Source: Xestospongia bergquistia | Lineage: Eukaryota; Porifera; Demospongiae; Haplosclerida; Petrosiidae | NCBI GenBank assembly: GCA_963965975.1 | Contig: OZ014415.1 | Location: forward strand, 5,337,001 to 5,401,000 | DNA: 64,000 nucleotides | Direction: 5' to 3' | Part shown: positions 1-11,752 of the stretch, piece by piece | Layout of the letters: the number at the start of each line of letters is the position of its first letter | Position numbering within the stretch: position 1 is the stretch's first letter | Notes under the pieces: generated by a model | The model's database searches: none | What the model was told of the DNA's origin: nothing | The model's input: only the letters and a program-made list of their open reading frames with translations | Made by a program: the position numbers and the translations under genes

Positions 1-27
1 TATCAAATTATGATAATACCATTTTAG

Positions 28-250
28 GTTTCACACTGCAGCTTTAGAACAACAATATTTAGCTGAATCATTACACAGACTACAAATAGCCAAAGGTTTT
101 AATAAAGCAATGCCTGTCCATCCACCTCCTTCAAGTGGAGGAGGTCCTTCAACATCAGGTAAAAGAAGATCAAGATTAAAGACTGCATCTGGGAAGAGTG
201 AAATTAATAAAAATAAGAAGACTATCTCCTCTTCATATAGACGTTGGTAA
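28..250 (+). CDS. Last exon of an unidentified protein-coding gene (5' part outside window)
   Basis: An acceptor (ttttag) is followed by an open frame, entered with one base of a split codon, that runs about 73 codons to a TAA. The peptide begins with an amphipathic helix-like stretch (LEQQYLAESLHRLQ), passes a Pro/Gly/Ser-rich linker (HPPPSSGGGPSTS) and ends in a strongly basic tail closing with SSYRRW. I do not recognise the family. The helix followed by a low-complexity basic tail resembles the C-terminus of a nuclear or cytoskeletal protein, but that is a guess. The opposite strand is also open here, so the strand choice rests on the clean acceptor and more protein-like composition. Confidence 0.45.
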
Positions 251-953
251 GTGACTATATATAACATATTATTCTTGTGTTAGAATTAATTACATGATTA
301 AGATACACATACATAGTACCAGGTATTGTTAACAGTATCTTTTATAAGTTTTGTCTCACATTTTATAGGCCCACAATAGATAACATTGACAGGACTAGTG
401 GACATTCTTATACAGTGACTGTCAACTCAGTTAGTGTAGTAATAACAGAATACATGTTACTTTATCCTGGTCTTGACTAAATCATTGGTTTTAATCTTTT
501 ATTTGTTACTGAATGTGGAAGTATCTTATTGTCATGTTTGTTCACAAATGTTTTCTTTAATCTAAGTTAATTATAATATTATCATTAAAAGAAAATAATT
601 GATGCCTATAAGTAGTTTGCAAGTTATCATTTTAGTGACAGATTAAGCACAATTTTAATTGAAAATTCTGATATTTTGGCTTGTTAGATAGACACTGAGG
701 ATATCATTGGGTAGGACACACAAATTTAACATTATATGGCTTCTACATTCCTTCATGTAACAGCTGGTAGTCCAGGAAAGATCAGGCAATAAAGTAATTG
801 GATTCTCTAATGTTGTTACCATTTCTTTTAAAGGAATCCCACTTGTTTGTCTATAATAACTTCCCCAGTTAAACTATTATTAATAAATCTTATTAGTTTG
901 TAAAACCCTTGTTTGGCATAGCTTGCTCTCAGCAACATCTCAACTTATTCAAA

Positions 954-1208
954 AATGTAATCATGCTAATTGGGAAGCTCATGTGCATATCCTCATGTTA
1001 CATATTGCTTAACATTGTCAAGGAGGGGAATACTTATATGGAATTGTTGCTTCTCCAGGGAATGTAAATATGTTAATTAGGAAAACTCACAAATCCTCGT
1101 GTTTCATACTGCTTACATTGCCAAGGAGGGGATTGCTTGTACACTTCAACAAGGAATGTAAATATGCTAATTGGGAAAACTCATGATCATGTCTTCACAT
1201 ACTGAGTA
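954..1208. repeat. Degenerate tandem repeat, two and a half units of about 95-105 bp
   Basis: Units begin near 954, 1061 and 1155, each opening with AATGTAA..ATGYTAATT followed by GGRAARCTCA. The first two also share CATRYTGCTTA and CAAGGAGGGGA further in. The third copy is cut short. The copies have diverged, so this is an old local duplication, not an active satellite. Confidence 0.7.
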
Positions 1209-2865
1209 TTGTTGTTCAAAAGAGAGGGAATCATTTTATTGATCTGAGGTGCTTTTGCTGATCGATATGTAAGAAAATTATTGCCTTAAAAATCTGCTTA
1301 TTCATGCTATTGGAACTTAGATGTTCAAGCCCTAATTTGATGTTTTTTCATTGTTTACACATTCAACAAAACTAAATGAAATAATTGAGTGTGGTGCTGA
1401 TTATAATTACATAACCACATGAATCATTGTATAATAAGTTCATACTCTAATTCACTGTTATAAGAACACATGCAATATACTTATAAATATGTTATTGAAA
1501 TAAGAAAAGCTACAAATTTAAAATGACACATTGCTCTGTTTTGCAATGTCATTAGAATGTATTGTGCATATCTCTGTGGTATAGGAACTGTCTAATTACT
1601 AAGGCTTATCATTCTCTGAACAACAGAAGCCACTCGGTTTCATGAGGAAAATGAATAAAATAATGTTAATTTTATTGTTATGTGTATGTTAATAGTACTG
1701 CTGATTTTGTAAAGTCATCATGAAAACAATATTGATCATTTTCAAGCTGTTAATCTTTCAATGAGGGTTCAAAACCAAGTAGGTTGCTTTGCAAGTGGAA
1801 AGTAGGTAAATATAATACAGATGGATTTTGGAGAGTAGCATCATATTTATAGCTTTAGTATGTTTCATCAATTTCATCTGCTACTGCTACATAGAGATAC
1901 AGTGTCTTATACGTATATGTTACTGGTTACTTCTTCACACTTTTATGATTAGTGACTAAACTTTAAATGGACCTATTCTGGAGATAGCACCTATCCATTA
2001 CATACGTAACTAATGTGACTTCCTCTAAAAATCACAAAACCCTTAAATAATTAGTTCTGTATATGACATAGCACATTAATACATATATCTGTTGGAGTGG
2101 GAACTATTACTTCTAATTGCATTGTCCTATAATAAAAGAAGCCTGTTATTGAAGACAACAGAAGTCATCTCTGCTCCTAAGGTGAAAATGGTTGGGGTAG
2201 GGAGATCGTTGATCAAATTTAATAAGACACATGCCAGTCATACTGTTGTGGTATGTTTTGCACACTAATAGTGAAGTAGAATGTTTGTGTAAGTTTTTAT
2301 GACTTCCATGATTAAAAACCTTATCAGACCCTATTGTGTGACTTCCCATTATGCATGATTATAACAGTGGCATCAGACCTGTGTTGTCAGAGATCTCAAT
2401 GAATGAATATCATGATAATAAAAACCTTATACATGTAATAACTGATTAGGTATGGGTGTCCTTAACCATATATAGCAACATATGTAAACAAATTAGTATT
2501 GGAACAGTCAGTATTAGTAAGTAACCACTGCCTTGTATAACAAGATGCATAGTCATTGTAGCATGTTTGTGCAGACCAACAACTGAAAATTGTAAGTAAC
2601 TTAGCAACCACCTCATCTTATTAGATATTCATGGAGTTTACTAATCAAAGGGAAGGACTTTGTCATTTCAAAGTTATGTATCCAAGGTAACAATGTACAT
2701 GCCCAGTTGAGTGTATTAGCATTGTTGGCAACACATATATCACCTTCAAAGTTCATTAAACTGGCTGCTTTGTTGAGGCAATTTATCCTAAGGAGGACAG
2801 AACATCAAACAATTACAAACTTAATAGGTCTAATTCCAAGCAAACTGTATATAATTATTTGTTTG

Positions 2866-2966
2866 TGTAGCCACATGTTTGTGTAGCCACATGTTAAGTG
2901 CACTGTCTTGCTGTATGATCTCAATCATATGTTAAGTGCACTGTCTTGCTGTATGATCTCAATCAT
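2866..2966. repeat. Perfect 38-bp tandem duplication beside a 16-bp one
   Basis: A 38-bp unit starting ATGTTAAGTGCACTG occurs at 2891-2928 and again at 2929-2966. Immediately upstream, the segment GTTTGTGTAGCCACAT is also duplicated in tandem. The copies are identical, so the event is recent, or the locus length may vary between individuals. Confidence 0.85.
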
Positions 2967-4705
2967 AAAGAGTGTGTGTATTACATAATCTGTTGGGACT
3001 AAATACATTTTGTTCACACAGATAGTATAATTATTTGTCATCATCATTTAAATCATAAAATACACACTGCATTGCTATGTAATTTGTAATTTAAGTGTGG
3101 TACTGTTAACCAAATTTTAAATGGTCAGAGGTCAGATTTATAAATTATTGATTTTTGATAATTGAATGTTATGTACATGAAAATTAAACAGTAAGTTTCA
3201 AAGTGCATTTTTTATGTTTCACTAACGTTTCACCTACTACATTAGTAAGATGCTGCTAATTTAAGCCAATTTTATATAATATTACAGTGTTTAAGAAAAT
3301 GATCATTGGTCTTACCTCTTAGATGATTTCATTAACTATTTTACATTGATAAATTATGTCTTACCACTCTACATAGGAAATAGTTTCTGAAGTCATTGAT
3401 TTGGACCATAGGCTGTTGCCATGAGTTATCCATTTGAATATATACTTTATAATAATGTTTAGTGAATGCATGAAAATCTTATATAATACAGCATAAGGAT
3501 AGAGTAGCAGTAATTAATATGCTATGCTTTGTTCTGTAAAGAGTAAGAGTTCTGTTGGCATATATTGTATTACAGCAATAGTCCAATGTTGTCAATATTG
3601 TCTATGGTTTGTTCTAGTTCCAACAGTTAGGTGATTTAGAAAATGATTTTCCCTAACATAGTCAGACAGACTTGAGATATTTGTGGTTTGTTGTATCTAT
3701 GCAACAAAGCTTCTGGTTAGATATTTTGACAAAAAGCCACATGTAACTAATGTACATGTTATTAACTCATTGACATCTATGATATCACAAGCAAAATCAA
3801 CATAAGATTTATGTAACACAAGATAACAGTTAACAAGCACTCTCACAATGATTTCATGTATTGATGTAATTGAATACTTGAAAAGGCCTGATGTTCTCAG
3901 TTTTTTTGTCAAAAATAATAATGCCAATTAATCAACTTTTCAGAATTCAAGTCATCTATAGATATGGGTCGACCACAAGTTGTTATTAGGCAAAAATCAG
4001 AAAAAGCAAAGATGCCATGACTCATATGCCTAATAATATTGTAATGATGTTTTGAGAAATTTGTTCATAAGACAAAGTATGTTGAGACTACTATACTATG
4101 ATAATATAAACTGAAGCCCTGTGTTGATTGTGAACACATGTCCAGTGTAATATGATATCAGAATAGATATCACCAAGAACTAATAATGAAAGTATATAGC
4201 TATAACCCCAGCAGCACCTTACTGTGTGCAATATTGATTCACAGTCCTCTTAACTATGTACTGTGATAATAGCATACTTATGGACTACATTCTTGATCAA
4301 CAGGGACTTCAAACAAAGAGAAGAATGCTATCCTTCTTCCATTACTTTAATTCATTGATAAATTATAGTTGTTTTGACTTTCTAAGCTTGGCATCTATTT
4401 CATCAAAGGTTTGCTAATAATTAAAGATAGGCCATTAGCTTTAGATCATTTGATGCAAACTCAACTATTATGAATTAGCCATGATAATAATTATTATAAT
4501 AATACATAAAAGCATGGATAGGTAATCACCATATGTACATTGAATACATATGCTACTACTAGTAAACATAAAAGTACAATGATGAGAATGATAAAATAAA
4601 GTGAATAACTACTATAGACTAGTTTCTGTTATGTAAGTTGTATGTAATAAGGTTCTTGTCTCTTTAGTTTGTCAGGGAATTTTTAATAACATCTGGAGCT
4701 ATTTT

Positions 4706-7700
4706 TTAAATCCTCTGCTTCTTTGAGGGCGGCTCAATATCTGGATCTATAAATACAAAAGTAGCTATGATAACTATATACATGTCAAATGTAAGCCTGT
4801 ATTTTCATGTCTTCTGTAATAACTGTTAAGCACTTTGATGTTAACTAACCTGAACAATCTAATTTACCAAGGCCAGAACTTGGAATAACAGATGATTCAA
4901 AGCCTGCTTTTGCCAAAGATGAAAACTACAAAAACGTGACTAAAAGTATTGACTTGTATCAAATTCTTACCTCTGTCATTACTGCAATGGGTGTCTTTCC
5001 AGTTGCCATGGCCACTTTATGCTCAATGAGATAAAACATATACTCATCATATAAGAGGCGAATGAGATGGAAAGAACCAAAACTAGCTGCACTACGAAGA
5101 GTTAAATCACGAATTACCATGGAACTATAGAGTAGAAAATATAACATAGACGTTACACTTGATACAATAACAACTACCTGTAGAATGACCACTTTAATAA
5201 GAATTGCCTAGCAGCTTTAGGATAATCAACAGTGTTTTCATAAGGCTGCAGAACAGTATTGACTACTCCCTCAAGCCACACAGCCCATTGTTCCAAAGAA
5301 TTCTTTATGGAAACAATGTGTCAGGTGATTATATAAAATGACTGGGGATTACCTGCTGTTGCAATGTGGTCTTGAAGTCTGCTTCAAGTCGAGATGCCAG
5401 TGATTCATCACACTGACACACCCAAGATGCCTGTTCCTAGAATGGCAATGTATAAATATCAAGTGTAATCACATGGCATTGTACTTGAACATTAGCAAAA
5501 TCCACTCGATTCAAATCATTGATCATTTGTGTAATCTGTGATGCATTTTGGAGAACAGCTCTGGCAGCCTGAGCAAGGTGGTTCAGTGAAGTGTATCTTC
5601 TCAAAGTTTGAGAGAATGCTATCACTGATGAGACCTGGAAAATGAGATAAGATGTAATTTTGACCATCCTATTAGGTACATGCAAATGCTATCAGTAAAT
5701 TTACATTAGCTTTACAGCATCCCTAGTGGAGGTCACAACCAAAAGGCTTTGATATGAAAATTGCTGTGGGTTTGTCACATTCTATGGAGTATGCAGAGGT
5801 GGGATTCACATGGAGACTAAAATCCTGCTCCACTACCTTTAGTAAAACTAGTAATCACTTAGTTCAAAGAGAATGGATTTTCATAAAGCAGGCACACATA
5901 CAAATGTAAGGTCTTTGATATATACACCACAATAGATTTTTTGGGTTTTTACTTTTGCTTCACAAAACAATTGAAGGCTATTATTAGAACAAAGGCTGTA
6001 TATCTGTTATTAATGTATATCCTCGTTGTATTATATGTATGTCTACATAAGGTGCAAAGTTTTGCCATTGAGGGATTGGAAGAGATTGGTTGAATACCTG
6101 CCAAAGACAAACAAGGTAGCAATGTGGGCAAGGCAGCTTTTTAATTGAGCTACATGAACCCAAACAGGATGGAGTTACCCTACTAGGAATTATTAGTACA
6201 AACTATGAACAGAGTAAGCTCAGTAATTTAACAAACTTAACTTAATCAGAATTCAGACATCCAGACAGTATTATTCATCATAGTCTACAAGCATCACTAT
6301 ACAGTACTATACAAGGCATGTATTGTGTAGTATGATTATGTGGTTTCTATTCTACAAACATTGCATAACATCATCACTAGACAGACAGTGACATTCCAGA
6401 CAAATTGTACTTCCTGACAAGAACTGTAGACACAGACAACATAGATTAGTTCCTAGTAAGTTCCTATTGTCTAACAAGTTGTATATGTTTAACAGAAGCT
6501 ACAAAAATAAAGCAAATTTAATGATGACTATACTATAGCTTCACATAGCCCTTAGTTTGTAATCAAAATATCCAAAAGCAAAGAAGAATGAACTATATAG
6601 TCTATAGAACTATATTACTTGCATGCTAATTAGACTACATGTATATTTAAGACACTGTTGAATAGTTTATTGGAGTAATACATAGACATAACAACTCACC
6701 TTTGCTTGAGTAACTTGCATAGGATAGCCTTCTAGACAAGATTTCATCCAAGTTTCTAAACTCTTTGCAAAATTGCGTATAGCTTGTGTAAGTGTTGCAG
6801 GAATAGGCCTCAATACATTACTGATGAGGAAATTGACAATGCACTGATACAAGATATGATCACAAGCCACAAGATACTCTAAGATAGGTGGACAGGAGGT
6901 CAACATCACCAACTTATCCTTAGAGAGCTTGTGCTCAGCATCATCATCAGCTTGTATATCACTACAGCAATAAAGACATAAACTATTATAATTAGTACAT
7001 AACAATTGATAATTTAAACTTTCTATCCCATACAGTTTACTTTAACACACCTAGAAGAACGGGATGAATCCATCCAGAAAGCTTGCCACAGATTCTCTAC
7101 CATCTGAAACTGAAGATTAGTGACTACATCCAGAATGGCCTGGAAAACAACACCATCAAACTATACTATTAAGAATGGATCTAATCATACTTCACAATGT
7201 TCTCTGTAAAGAGCTATAAAGTCAGTGATGTCTTCATTGGTACAAATGGCACCTTCTACAAGATGAATAAAGTACATGTATATATGTGCTTAAGAGACTG
7301 ATCAAACCTAATGTAACTTTGATGAGAAATATCATATATAACTAACCAAGTTGTCCTTCCCAATCTAGCTCAGGAAATGGGTCTAGTTCTGGCCGATGCT
7401 CTCCAAGGTACTGTTGATGCTGTTGATGAGGAGTCAGACCAGTCTGTGAGTCAAAGCCACTGTCACCATTGCCACTTTCACCATTAGAAGGCTCCCTATT
7501 TAAGAAAACATTGCCTGTTTGAGGCCACTCAATACCAAGTAACAGTTACCTTTGTGTTGCTGATGGTTGCCTCATGGCAACTGATGGGCCATCATCTTGA
7601 TAAGTATTTAATGGTGAATCAGGTTGGATACGGATGCCATAGTAGTGATATTTGGAATTCCCCCTACAGAAGAACAGTTCATTATATGAACAGCTGTATT

Positions 7701-10700
7701 GTAATTGACAAATTTTGGAATTATCAGCATTCCAAGTCAGTAACTAGGATTGCTATGGTAATAGCTGGCACAAAAATGATTATTTACTGCTACAATCCTA
7801 TTATAGCCTAACTGGGAAATGGTAGTAAGCAAACATAATGTATCTAATTAACTCTATCTGTGTGAGTATACCTTGTACCAAGTCTTCTTGTTTTCAGTCC
7901 AACAAACACAGATCTGATTAATTTTCCAAAACTAGCTGCATTGATGGCATCAATTTTAGCAGATGCACAATGACGTAAATAATGATTGTAGAGAGTGCTA
8001 CGTGGTAGGCTGACTCCCTCAGCAGTTTCATAGTTATCCAGTAGCCACTTTATCTACAAAGAAATGTGATTTTATGTACCAGTGTTTCTAAGAAAGACAT
8101 TATATGGTGTCACTGATGTCACCACTTAATTCTCTTTCAAATCAAAGTACTAGCATTACAATTAGGATCTTGGAGTGATTATTTTAAAGTCAACCCACAG
8201 AAACACCCTGTCATATTCAATGGCGTTTTTTGTTTGATGTGGCATCACATTAAGCATTTTGTGGCCTCTTAATAGAGGAACTCAAGATCTCTGGTGCCAG
8301 TCTCTGCTTCCTGAACAGAGCTTATTCAACCACAGCTCTAGCATAAATATTTTACAAAGAATTCTTTTGTTTTGCAAACCACCATACTGACATACACAAA
8401 AAGTAGTAATGTTTAAAGGTATTCCTATGTAATCAAGATATATATAGCAAGTAAATGTGTTTTATTTATAAAAATATTTTACTATAGCTTACTGTATGTG
8501 GGTCAGCTCTAGTTGTAGTGATGGAGTTGGGCCCTCCAAATCGGTCTCCACCAGTGGCCATAATCTGCTGTGAAAAATGTGTCTGAACTTGAGAGAGATC
8601 ATATCCTGTAGTAGCAACCACATGTCCTGCAATTGGTGTTGTTGATATGGGTTGAGTGATGACTTGAGTCACATCAGTATTGAATGGAGTGACGTATTGA
8701 GCAGAACTGTAGTAATATACATAAAATAAAATGTGAAATCATTGGCAGTGTGATGGTGGAAACTTTGCTGATTGTGTGTATTTTGATTCCATGGCAACAA
8801 AATCATTACTGCAACACTAATGCAATAATTAGTACACCAACTTTAAAACAACACACTCGCTGTTTTTTTGTATATTCGTTATGCTTCAAGCACGCATACC
8901 TGGGATAGTCTGGGTCGGGTTTCAATGGCACGCTATAAAAGTTGGTTGGAGATGGATAGGTCCTGTAAAATCCAGGAATTGTAGGAGGAGGTACAAACGG
9001 CAGTGGAGGCCCGGACGTATGAGGAGACTGCATTACACTATACATGAAGCAATTGAAAGAATACACGGAGCAAAGAAGCAGTGCAAAGAACACTGATTGT
9101 TTGAGAGAGCTCCAACCTGCGGCTATTTATTGAAAGGAAAAGCTACGTGCTCTCGGCTATTAGCGGCGTTGTCATTGACAACCGCCCCTATTCCGTGGGC
9201 AGCTATGATAATTATAATAGTATTATAATATTACATAATATTATTATAGTTCGTTGCCATGGGCAGACACGAATACTCAAAGGCATGCGACCACATACAG
9301 GTCTACTACAGCAATTAATATTACTATAATTTTAAAATAAGACTATCAACACAGACATGAACACAAACTGATAGACGGCCAGACGACCAGTTGTTGCCAC
9401 GGAGTAGAACTAAAGTTAGAAGCATATGACATAAACATAATGGGATACGATGTCATGGAGATGATCCTCCTCTCAGACTTGTACATACAGTGCAAGATCA
9501 AACATAGTGACCCAGATGGTGAGATAAAAACCACCTTAGTGCTTACCTTTTTTGTGGTAAGGAAATATAGTAATACAGCATTTTATGTGGTGTGAGGAGT
9601 GATTTTAGTGAAACTGGTTATATGAAAGGTTGTACTTTAGTGATTGAATGTATCACAGAAAAGATATTTCAAGATTATACAAGGTTAAAAAATTATCAAA
9701 TTAACTAATATTGATTTCAGTCCAGGATCCAATGTACCATAAACATCAGTACTTACTTTATGGTGACAAATAACACACTTGCAAAATTATATTACAATTG
9801 TATATATGTTGTATGTAAACCAAATATTAGTGTATAATCATGAATAAAAGGAGTACTCCTAAGATTGTGTTTGGTGGGTTAAAATTTGGTGATTTCTTTT
9901 AAATTGTAACAATATTCAAATGATTTGATGGGTTTAATTTTTCTAATAAAACAATTGTCAAAATTTCCTAGCTATACATACAGGTGGAATGATATATTTG
10001 TAAGTGACAACAGAACAGTTTTCATGTAATGGCAACGTTCCAACCACATCCATTACTGGTGTTTGGAAAAGAGTAAAAAGAGGGTAAAACTATGACGTGA
10101 TGGAAGATGATCAAGTGCAAAAACACCAGGTAATGAGGGCATAATATTGCTTTGAATTATTGAGATCATGCATGGCAAGTCTGACTTCAATGATAAGTTT
10201 ACTAAAGCAAAATGTTTGATGTTTATTAAGTTAGTGGTGCTAGAAACTAATGTATACATATTTTGTAATGTAATTAGTATAGAAATTATCACTAACTACT
10301 ACAGCTGTGGAAATTAAATAACTTACATTTTACCAGTTTGTGAAGATGGGTCAGTTCCAACCACAGTCACATTCTGAACTGCTGAAGGTACAACAATAGA
10401 TTGAGCTGCAGGAAGAGTTGAACGAAGGCTGTGTATTAGTTGTTGCTGACAGGCTGCAAGCACTTCTTGTTGCTTGCTTACAGGAAGATTTGCAAAGGCT
10501 ATTTGAGCTGTAGCAATTTCTTGACCTAATAAGGACTGAACTGCTAAATTTTGATCAACTCCTTGACTTTGTTGAAGTACTTGTATTTGGACACCAGGTA
10601 CTGATGCTAAGTGTGCTGTGTCAGAAGAGCTTGTAGGAGGAGAAGACGAATCATCACTGGGACTGTCACCATTGTCACGACACTGAACAAGCTCTTGATG

Positions 10701-10718
10701 TAAACTGTGCTCACTCAT
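4706..10718 (-). CDS. RFX: RFX-family winged-helix transcription factor (RFX1/2/3 type)
   Basis: Nuclear factor that binds X-box DNA through the RFX winged helix; in animals RFX1-3 drive ciliary genes. Coding exons, 5' to 3': 10718-10327, 9037-8900, 8706-8493, 8053-7872, 7663-7550, 7495-7347, 7255-7191, 7139-7051, 6961-6700, 5634-5485, 5436-5353, 5302-5178, 5124-4971, 4925-4850, 4746-4706; 744 codons plus stop, all phases agree. Residues 1-248 are a Gln/Ser/Pro-rich activation-type region. The DNA-binding domain (about 243-320) shows [30 protein letters not shown] and [16 protein letters not shown], nearly identical to the vertebrate domain. An extended region with [14 protein letters not shown] follows, then the conserved B/C and dimerisation regions (for example [10 protein letters not shown] and [12 protein letters not shown]). 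The C-terminus ends in a basic motif, PPSKKQRI. The start MSEHSL is chosen because an in-frame TAG lies upstream in the probable 5' exon (donor at 11425). Which of RFX1, 2 or 3 is closest cannot be settled by eye. Confidence 0.93.
7566..7581. promoter_or_regulatory. X-box-like palindrome inside an RFX coding exon
   Basis: GTTGCC-TCAT-GGCAAC is a perfect inverted repeat of the RFX half-site with a 4-nt spacer, one base more than the usual 1-3. It overlaps codons of the exon just after the DNA-binding domain, so it may be chance. Confidence 0.25.
9105..9410. promoter_or_regulatory. CG-rich, X-box-bearing candidate internal promoter of the RFX gene
   Basis: This stretch lies in the RFX intron just upstream (minus-strand sense) of the exon at 9037-8900. 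It contains several CG dinucleotides within about 90 bases (9110-9200), unlike the surrounding AT-rich intron. It holds X-box-like motifs: GTTGTCATTGACAAC at 9168-9182 (two half-sites, 3-nt spacer), GTTGCCATGGGCAG at 9253-9266 and GTTGCCACGGAG at 9393-9404. The next exon reads in frame from ATG codons at 9093 or 9033, so a shorter RFX isoform starting here would keep the DNA-binding domain. Promoter activity is inferred. Confidence 0.45.
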
Positions 10719-11425
10719 TTCTATATATTCCTGCAATTAAAATGCATATTACACTTTAGTTATCAGGAATATATTCCTGTGACTTTTAAAACAAAAATAT
10801 TAATGAACGCAATGAATTTGTGTCAATTGGATTAGGCACTTGTTTACTGACACCCATTTTGCTAGCTACTGTTTTTGCCTACTATTTAAATTTATATTAG
10901 AAAAACACAAAGCTCTAACTATTCTTTAATGCCATGATAGTACTTATCTCTAAAAGTCTACTTTATACCTACTGTCTTAGTATGATGAAAACAATTGATC
11001 TGTTATTTGCTGTACTGTGGTTGGTCTTACATAATTGGTCCGATTCTGTGTTCTGAGCCATACTAATATTAGCCTTGTTTGAGCTATTAAGTAGTCGAGT
11101 AAGCAAATGAGAGTAGCTAGGCAGGTACATTACTATCCTCAGTATATATGCTATCCATAATACATGTAATAAGCCATTAACTTTAAATTAAGGTGATGTT
11201 TTTAATACTAATACATCCTTATCAGTGCTGTAAACAATTTTACAAAGCTTAGTGAATTTCACAGCTTATGTAAGTATAATGTTGGCTTGGCAACCAGCCC
11301 TTAAAACCCTAGCAACCCCCTAGAGACAACTTATATGGTGAGGAATGCGTACATTTATATAGTACACATCTCTAGAAAAATGGCTCTTGTTTCATGTAAA
11401 AAGAACAGTACTAAAGTCAAGTTAC

Positions 11426-11752
11426 CTTGGCGAACTAAGAGAATAATGTGACGCTATCTGAAGGTTTCTAAAAGTAAAAATCATAAATTGCCGCACCTTT
11501 TCACAGTTGTCTGGTCGTCCTGGCTACAGTCACCAAGGAGAGAGTTGCCAAGGGAGCCACCGCTGCTAACGCAAAAGACAAAAGGGTGTAACTTTGTGTT
11601 CCGCCTTTTTCCGTATACTGTAAGGATTAATTCCGTACATCATCTCAAAATGAGCATGCTCGGTTTGACTTGAGCCCGCGAATTGTAATAGGAGGCAACT
11701 ATTATTCTATTAGACGACCCTTGTCTCACTAAGGTCTAAAATAGAAGAAAAT
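11426..11752. promoter_or_regulatory. Divergent RFX/SMC2 promoter region with probable RFX 5' non-coding exon
   Basis: Minus-strand sequence CGCCAAG|GTAACTTG at about 11425 is a good donor; joined to the acceptor at 10730 it gives a 5' exon with an in-frame TAG before the RFX start, so it is untranslated. SMC2 starts at 11753 on the other strand. The interval is locally richer in G, C and CG dinucleotides than its surroundings and holds an X-box half-site, GTTGCC, near 11534. Transcription start sites cannot be placed from sequence. Confidence 0.5.

Larger units (their letters stand above)
251..4705. other. Gene-poor intergenic region with short repeats
   Basis: About 4.4 kb of AT-rich sequence separates the unidentified gene's stop from the end of RFX. 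I found no exon with convincing splice sites and protein-like composition on either strand; open frames are short and start or stop at random. An ATTAAA at 584-589 could be the polyadenylation signal of the left-hand gene. Two small tandem repeats lie here (954-1208 and 2866-2966) and are listed separately. Confidence 0.6.

Noticed and set aside
31-267. 78-codon minus-strand open frame at the left edge
   Set aside because: It is the complement of the + strand exon, begins without an acceptor or ATG context, and its Leu/Phe-rich product looks like antisense of a coding exon.
954-1208. Regularly spaced repeats resembling a CRISPR array
   Set aside because: Only two and a half diverged units of about 100 bp in a eukaryotic window, with no short exact repeats or associated genes; an ordinary degenerate tandem repeat.
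2146-2349. 67-codon minus-strand open frame in the left intergenic region
   Set aside because: No splice sites, known motif or neighbouring exons; length is within what is expected by chance.
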